A DNA stretch of 64,000 nucleotides from Zelonia costaricensis (taxonomy: Eukaryota > Euglenozoa > Kinetoplastea > Trypanosomatida > Trypanosomatidae), in assembly GCA_030849075.1 (NCBI GenBank), contig JASAOO010003545.1, positions 1-64,000 on the forward strand, written 5' to 3'. The position numbers and the translations under genes are program-made. Below, piece after piece: positions 59,582 to 64,000 of this stretch; position 1 is the stretch's first letter; each line of letters opens with the position of its first letter. The notes below the pieces were generated by a model. That model saw only the letters and a list, made by a program, of their open reading frames with translations. It was not told the DNA's origin and made no database searches.

Positions 59582-62500
59582 ATGGACGCGCGTCGCGCCC
59601 TCGTGAAGCGGTACGTGTTCGGCACGAACCATGACGGCAAGAACTGTTTGCACTGGCTCGATGACGGCTCGCTCGTGTACCCCGTCGGCAAGACGGTCGT
59701 GCTGCAACAGCCCAGCTCCTGCACGCAGCGCTTTCTGGAGGCGGCCTACCAAAGTACGGCCATCACGGCCATTGCCATGAGTGCGAACAAGAAGTTCATG
59801 GCGATCGCGGAGAGCGGCACGCACCCGCAGGTGCAGATCATCGACACCGTCACGCGCAAGCGCCGCAAGGTGCTGAGCGTCACGGACCTCGACAGTGACA
59901 GGTACATCGCGCTCAGCTTTAGCAGCGATGGGCGGCACCTCGTCACGCAGGGCGGCGCGCCGGGCTGGAACCTGCACTACTGGAACTGGGAGCGCTCGCA
60001 GCCGCTGGCGTGTGTGTCAGTCGGCCAGGTGTACGCCGCGTCGATGCAGGCGCAGGGCGCGAGCGGCGGCAGCCGCGCCGCGAATGCCGCTGGCGCCAGC
60101 GCGAGTGGTGCGACGCTGGGCCGAGCGGGCAGCGCCTCGGCCCGCCGCGAGGGTGACGGCCAGAACGCGGCCGGCAAGCGCGGCAACGCCAACAGCGCCT
60201 CCAGCCGTGGCCTGGGCGGCGGTGGTGGCCGTGGCACCTCGCGCTCACCCGTGCAGGTGGTGACCAGCATCGGCGTCTGCCCGCTCGACCCGCTACTCGT
60301 GACGGTGGCCGGCATAGGCTTCTTTCGCTTCTACCGCTACACGGAGGGCCTGCTGCAGCCGCAGCCCAGCGTTGGTGTGCCGCGGGAGCAGTCAGAGACC
60401 TTCTCGACGCACCTCTGGGTAACGGAGCACAACATCGTTGCGGCGACGCACAGTGGCCGGCTGCTGCTCATCCAAGACGGCCGCTTCATGCGCGCGATCG
60501 ACATGCCCCCGATGGACCCCGCGCAGCCCCCGCCGGGCATGGCGAGCGGCAACTACACGGACCCACTCCTGGAGGGCACCGCCGCCGCGACGGCCATCGA
60601 CGTCGTCACGTGCATTGCGCCGACGCACCAGCAGCAGCAGAACCGAGTGCAGCGCAACAGCGGCTTCATCGCGGGCACGAGCCACGGCAACGTGCTCATC
60701 TTCCAGGGCGACGGCAGCTTCGCTAACGAAGGCGTCGGGCACAACTCGATCGACGCCTTCGCAGATGATGTGGGCCTGGGCGACACGACCGGGTACGCGT
60801 TCGTGTGCCGACTCGAGGTGCCCGCCTTCGAGGCAGGGGAGCCGCAGACGCAGAACCCACATCAGCAGCAGCAGCAGCACGCCATGCTGACAGCGCTGAC
60901 GCGGGCGGGTGGGGTCGCTGCGGGTGACGCGGCCGCCATCGCTGCGGCCGCCTTTGCGCCGCCGGTGTCCCCGTCGAAGATCGGGGGCGGCGCAGACGGC
61001 GGTGCGGCACGGAACGACGCAAGTTCGCCGATGGGGAGGGGGCGGGCGGGCCGACTCTTCCAGCTCCGCGAGCAGGCGCCCACCAAGAACTCGTCCGGCG
61101 CTGCCACGGCGAAGGGCGCGCGTCGGGCAACCGAGTCGCCGCCGCTTGGCGAGGTGGCCAGTCGACGCGCGGCAGCCGGCGCAGGCGGCGGCGGGGATGG
61201 CGCGAGTGGTCGCGGCGGCGGCGCAGCCGCTGCGGGGGCGACCCCGGGGGCGGCAACCACGTCGGTGGCCACGGCCGCCGCCGACCTCGCCAGCGCGTCG
61301 AGCGCCGGCAGCGACGGTCCGCGCTACAGCATCTCCGCCCTGGCGCTTGACCAGGCCGAGGAGTGCCTGGCGGTGCTGACGTCGGCGGGCAGGCTGTACG
61401 GGCTCGACTTCCAGCAGAACTGGACGTCGCGCGAGGCGATGTTCCAGACCTCGCACTACACCACCATGCAGAACATCGGTGCAGGCACGGCCGCGGTGAG
61501 CGAGGGAGGCGCGCTGATGCTTGCCGGGGTGCCGCAACCACCGCCGGCGGCGGCGTCGGCGTCGGAGCAGGCGGGCGGCGACCGCGCGGAGAACGCTGGC
61601 GGCGGTACTGCCGAGGCGCTCCTGCAGCGCTCGCCGTCGCTGGCCACCCCGCAGCCTGGCCACGTGTCGACGCGCAGTCTCCTGTTCCGCTCCCTCTACC
61701 CGTTCACGCACGCGGGCCGCGTGAACGGCATGGCGTGCAGCGTGCGCAAGCCGCTCCTCATCACCTCCGGCAGCGACCACAGCATCCGCGTCTGGAACAC
61801 GCACACGGGTCAGCTGCTCATGTGCCAGTACTTTCCGCTGGAGCCTGGCGCGGTGGCGATCCACCCGGATGGGCTCATGGCGGTCGTCTGCTTTCCAGAC
61901 AAGGTCCGAATCATGAGCGTGCTGTGGAGCTCACTGCGCGAGCGCCGCACCGTCAACCTGCGCAACGCCTCCGACGTCTGCTTCTCCAAGGGCGGGCAGC
62001 TCATCGCGGTGGTGCACAGCAACCTCGTCGACGTCATCAACGCAAACACGTGCGAGCTGCAGGGGCAGCTGCGTGGGCACCCGCAGCGCATCAAGGACTT
62101 CCAGTGGTGCTCGACCACCGCGTACCCGACCGACAACCGCGTCGTGACATGCTCGTCGGACGGCATGATCATGGACTGGAACATGTCGGAGATGCGCAAG
62201 CAGACCGAGCACTCCGACAAGCGGTTCCAGTACGTTGCCGTCGCCTCGGACGACCGCAGCGTGTGGGCCGTCGCAGCGCCGACCTCCGCCACGGCGCTCG
62301 ACGTCTCTTGGAAGGTTCTCCTGCGCGAGATCGACCGGCAGAGCCTCGGCTCGACGGGCACGGCTGGCGTACCGGCGGGCGGTGCCTCGGGTGGCGGCGC
62401 GGGCGGTGGAATGGCGGGCGCGGCGTCGTCTGTGACGGGTGCGGCGGCGGCGTCGGGCACGGGTGTGGGCGGCGCGCTCGGCAACAGCGTCGGTGACTAC

Positions 62501-64000
62501 GAATTCACGGAGACAGCGCTGACGCGGCTGATGGTGGCGCCGCACCAGCGCGTGCTGCTCGCCGGCGCGGAGGACGGGTCGGTGAAGGCGATGACGTTCC
62601 CGCTGCAGGCCGGCATCCAGGAGGCGCCCATTGCCGCCCACGCACAGGCCGTCACCCGCATGGTCCTCACCTTCGACGAGACGACCCTTTTCACGGCCGG
62701 CGTCGACGGCAGCGTCGTCATGTGGGAGGTGTACCCAGAGAAGGATAAGGTCAAGTCCGCGAACGCGACCAGTGGTGCCACGACGGCGCAGTACCACGAC
62801 CCGGCGAGTCGACGCAACTTGAACTCCACCGAGGAGGTGCTCGTCACGCGGCAGGAGATGGAGGAGCAGCACATCGAGATCGAGAGCCTGCAGCAGTACA
62901 TCGAGAAGCTCAAGACCGACATGGAAAGCGAGGACAAGCGGCGGGCACACGAGCAGGGCACCCGCACCCGCGAGCGGGCCGAGGAGCTGCAGCAGGACGC
63001 CATTGCGCTTGCCGCCGAGTACGACGCGCTGCAGCACGCCAAGGCGGACCAGGAGCAGACCTTCATGGACGCGAAGAATGAAAAGGCGTGCGACGCGGCG
63101 CAGGAGCTCGAGGAGGTGGAGACGCAGCGGCAGCGCGAGGTCGACCAGCTCACGGACGACTGCGGCGCGCTGCAGCACCGGCTCGAGACGACCAAGGTGA
63201 CCCACGCGACGGAGCTCAAGGCGCTGCGCATCAGCCTGGTGCAGGCCCGCACGGAGGACGAGGCGCACTTCCAGGACGTGCTGAGCCAGCGCACCGAGGC
63301 GGTCCGAAAGCTCGGCCGTCAGCTCGAACACAGCCAGGAAACGAACCGCGTGACGCTGCGCCAGCTCGAGCTCGACACGGACTCGGAGTCGCAGGCGGTG
63401 TTCCAGAAGCAGCAGGGCACCCTGCAGCGGGTGCGGGAGCGGTTCCTGCATCTCAAGGGCGAGGGCGCGGTGATGCGCAAGAATGCGCTGCGGCTGGAGC
63501 GAGAGATCGAAGTGCGCACGAACGAGCTGCAACTGCTCGACGGCGCCAAGGCGGCGCTGCAGACACAGCTGACGGAGCTCACGCATCAGGTGGCGCAGCT
63601 GCACCAGGACATAGACGAGCGCGACAGCGTCACGGAGAAGAAGGAGAAGGTGATCTACAGCCTCAAGAAGCAGAACCAGGAGCTGGAGAAGCACAAGTAC
63701 GTCCTGGACCACCAAATCCGCGAGCTCAAGGGGCAAATTGAACCGAAGCAGCGCGAAATCGCGGAGCTGAACCAGGAGACGAAGCAGCAGAACGCACACC
63801 TCGAGGAGCAGCACACGAGTCACCTCACCCTGCGCCAGAACACCGAGGAGCTGAAGAGGGACATTGCGGACCAGCAGCGGACCCTGCAGGCACGGCTGCG
63901 CGAGCTGCAGGGACTCGAGACGTACCGCTCGCGGGCGGAGCGCGACATCGGGGAGCTGGCGCACCAGCTGCAGGATCCGATTCTGCTCGCGGCCGCCGTG
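59582..64000 (+). CDS. CFAP57: CFAP57 (WDR65) flagellar WD-repeat and coiled-coil protein, C-terminus off the window
   Basis: At least 1473 residues; the frame is still open at the right edge. The N-terminal two-thirds form WD40 repeats, for example PLLITSGSDHSIRVWNTHTG (about 723-742), DKVRIMSVLWSSL, LVDVINANTCELQGQLRGHP and DGSVVMWEVYPE. The segment AHAQAVTRMVLTFDDETTLF closely matches CFAP57. From about residue 1085 a long coiled coil runs to the edge. Low-complexity Ala/Gly/Ser insertions interrupt the propellers at about 153-227, 420-577, 640-687 and 927-967, making it longer than human CFAP57 (about 1250 residues). CFAP57 belongs to axonemal inner-arm and regulatory assemblies and is needed for normal beat. 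The start follows a TG-rich leader. Confidence 0.95.
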   Translation, partial: MDARRALVKRYVFGTNHDGKNCLHWLDDGSLVYPVGKTVVLQQPSSCTQRFLEAAYQSTAITAIAMSANKKFMAIAESGTHPQVQIIDTVTRKRRKVLSVTDLDSDRYIALSFSSDGRHLVTQGGAPGWNLHYWNWERSQPLACVSVGQVYAASMQAQGASGGSRAANAAGASASGATLGRAGSASARREGDGQNAAGKRGNANSASSRGLGGGGGRGTSRSPVQVVTSIGVCPLDPLLVTVAGIGFFRFYRYTEGLLQPQPSVGVPREQSETFSTHLWVTEHNIVAATHSGRLLLIQDGRFMRAIDMPPMDPAQPPPGMASGNYTDPLLEGTAAATAIDVVTCIAPTHQQQQNRVQRNSGFIAGTSHGNVLIFQGDGSFANEGVGHNSIDAFADDVGLGDTTGYAFVCRLEVPAFEAGEPQTQNPHQQQQQHAMLTALTRAGGVAAGDAAAIAAAAFAPPVSPSKIGGGADGGAARNDASSPMGRGRAGRLFQLREQAPTKNSSGAATAKGARRATESPPLGEVASRRAAAGAGGGGDGASGRGGGAAAAGATPGAATTSVATAAADLASASSAGSDGPRYSISALALDQAEECLAVLTSAGRLYGLDFQQNWTSREAMFQTSHYTTMQNIGAGTAAVSEGGALMLAGVPQPPPAAASASEQAGGDRAENAGGGTAEALLQRSPSLATPQPGHVSTRSLLFRSLYPFTHAGRVNGMACSVRKPLLITSGSDHSIRVWNTHTGQLLMCQYFPLEPGAVAIHPDGLMAVVCFPDKVRIMSVLWSSLRERRTVNLRNASDVCFSKGGQLIAVVHSNLVDVINANTCELQGQLRGHPQRIKDFQWCSTTAYPTDNRVVTCSSDGMIMDWNMSEMRKQTEHSDKRFQYVAVASDDRSVWAVAAPTSATALDVSWKVLLREIDRQSLGSTGTAGVPAGGASGGGAGGGMAGAASSVTGAAAASGTGVGGALGNSVGDYEFTETALTRLMVAPHQRVLLAGAEDGSVKAMTFPLQAGIQEAPIAAHAQAVTRMVLTFDETTLFTAGVDGSVVMWEVYPEKDKVKSANATSGATTAQYHDPASRRNLNSTEEVLVTRQEMEEQHIEIESLQQYIEKLKTDMESEDKRRAHEQGTRTRERAEELQQDAIALAAEYDALQHAKADQEQTFMDAKNEKACDAAQELEEVETQRQREVDQLTDDCGALQHRLETTKVTHATELKALRISLVQARTEDEAHFQDVLSQRTEAVRKLGRQLEHSQETNRVTLRQLELDTDSESQAVFQKQQGTLQRVRERFLHLKGEGAVMRKNALRLEREIEVRTNELQLLDGAKAALQTQLTELTHQVAQLHQDIDERDSVTEKKEKVIYSLKKQNQELEKHKYVLDHQIRELKGQIEPKQREIAELNQETKQQNAHLEEQHTSHLTLRQNTEELKRDIADQQRTLQARLRELQGLETYRSRAERDIGELAHQLQDPILLAAAV

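Overview
This window looks like nuclear DNA of a trypanosomatid flagellate, most likely in the Leishmania/Leptomonas/Crithidia group. The signs are intronless GC-rich genes with strong third-position G/C bias, all 21 supported genes on the plus strand, and intergenic stretches made of long polypyrimidine tracts and CA/TG microsatellites, as expected for trans-spliced polycistronic transcription. No tRNA, rRNA, snoRNA, CRISPR array, complete transposon, viral gene or toxin gene could be supported. Species cannot be decided from the sequence alone.

Layout. Bases 1-4369 carry no convincing gene and differ in texture from the later spacers: mixed composition, several G or C homopolymer runs, no long CA/TG arrays. 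The directional array starts at about 4370, so this may be a strand-switch or transcription-start region, or a decayed segment. From 4370 to 12519 come a chaperonin-like protein, a small coiled-coil protein resembling the proteasome-assembly factor Tma17/ADC17, the OLA1/YchF P-loop ATPase, a PP2C phosphatase and a membrane protein. From 13194 to 28012 come a MORN-repeat protein, the elongation factor Spt5, a divergent acyl-CoA oxidase-like protein, a PH-domain protein and a low-complexity protein. From 29805 to 47180 come a large helical nuclear-looking protein, an Emg1/Nep1-family protein, a UVRAG/Vps38-like protein, a small unknown protein and a 2332-residue protein with RanBP2-type zinc fingers. 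From 47775 to 58289 come mitochondrial ribosomal protein uL11m, a dual-specificity phosphatase, TXNDC9, a VKOR-family enzyme and a Tim50-like phosphatase-fold protein. The flagellar protein CFAP57 starts at 59582 and runs off the right edge.

The genes are co-transcribed but do not form one pathway, which is normal for these organisms. Themes are translation and ribosome making (OLA1, Emg1-like, uL11m), transcription (Spt5), proteostasis (chaperonin-like, Tma17-like, TXNDC9), mitochondria (uL11m, Tim50-like, perhaps the zinc-finger giant and the acyl-CoA oxidase-like protein), autophagy or endosomes (UVRAG-like), oxidative folding (VKOR) and the flagellum (CFAP57, MORN). The most notable items are the Emg1-family protein with a rewritten cofactor loop and an RGG tail, the zinc-finger giant, the VKOR with a shortened cysteine loop, the Tma17-like protein and a 3.5 kb spacer with several strong splice-acceptor-like sites but no gene. 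All domain calls come from reading motifs by eye, without database searches.
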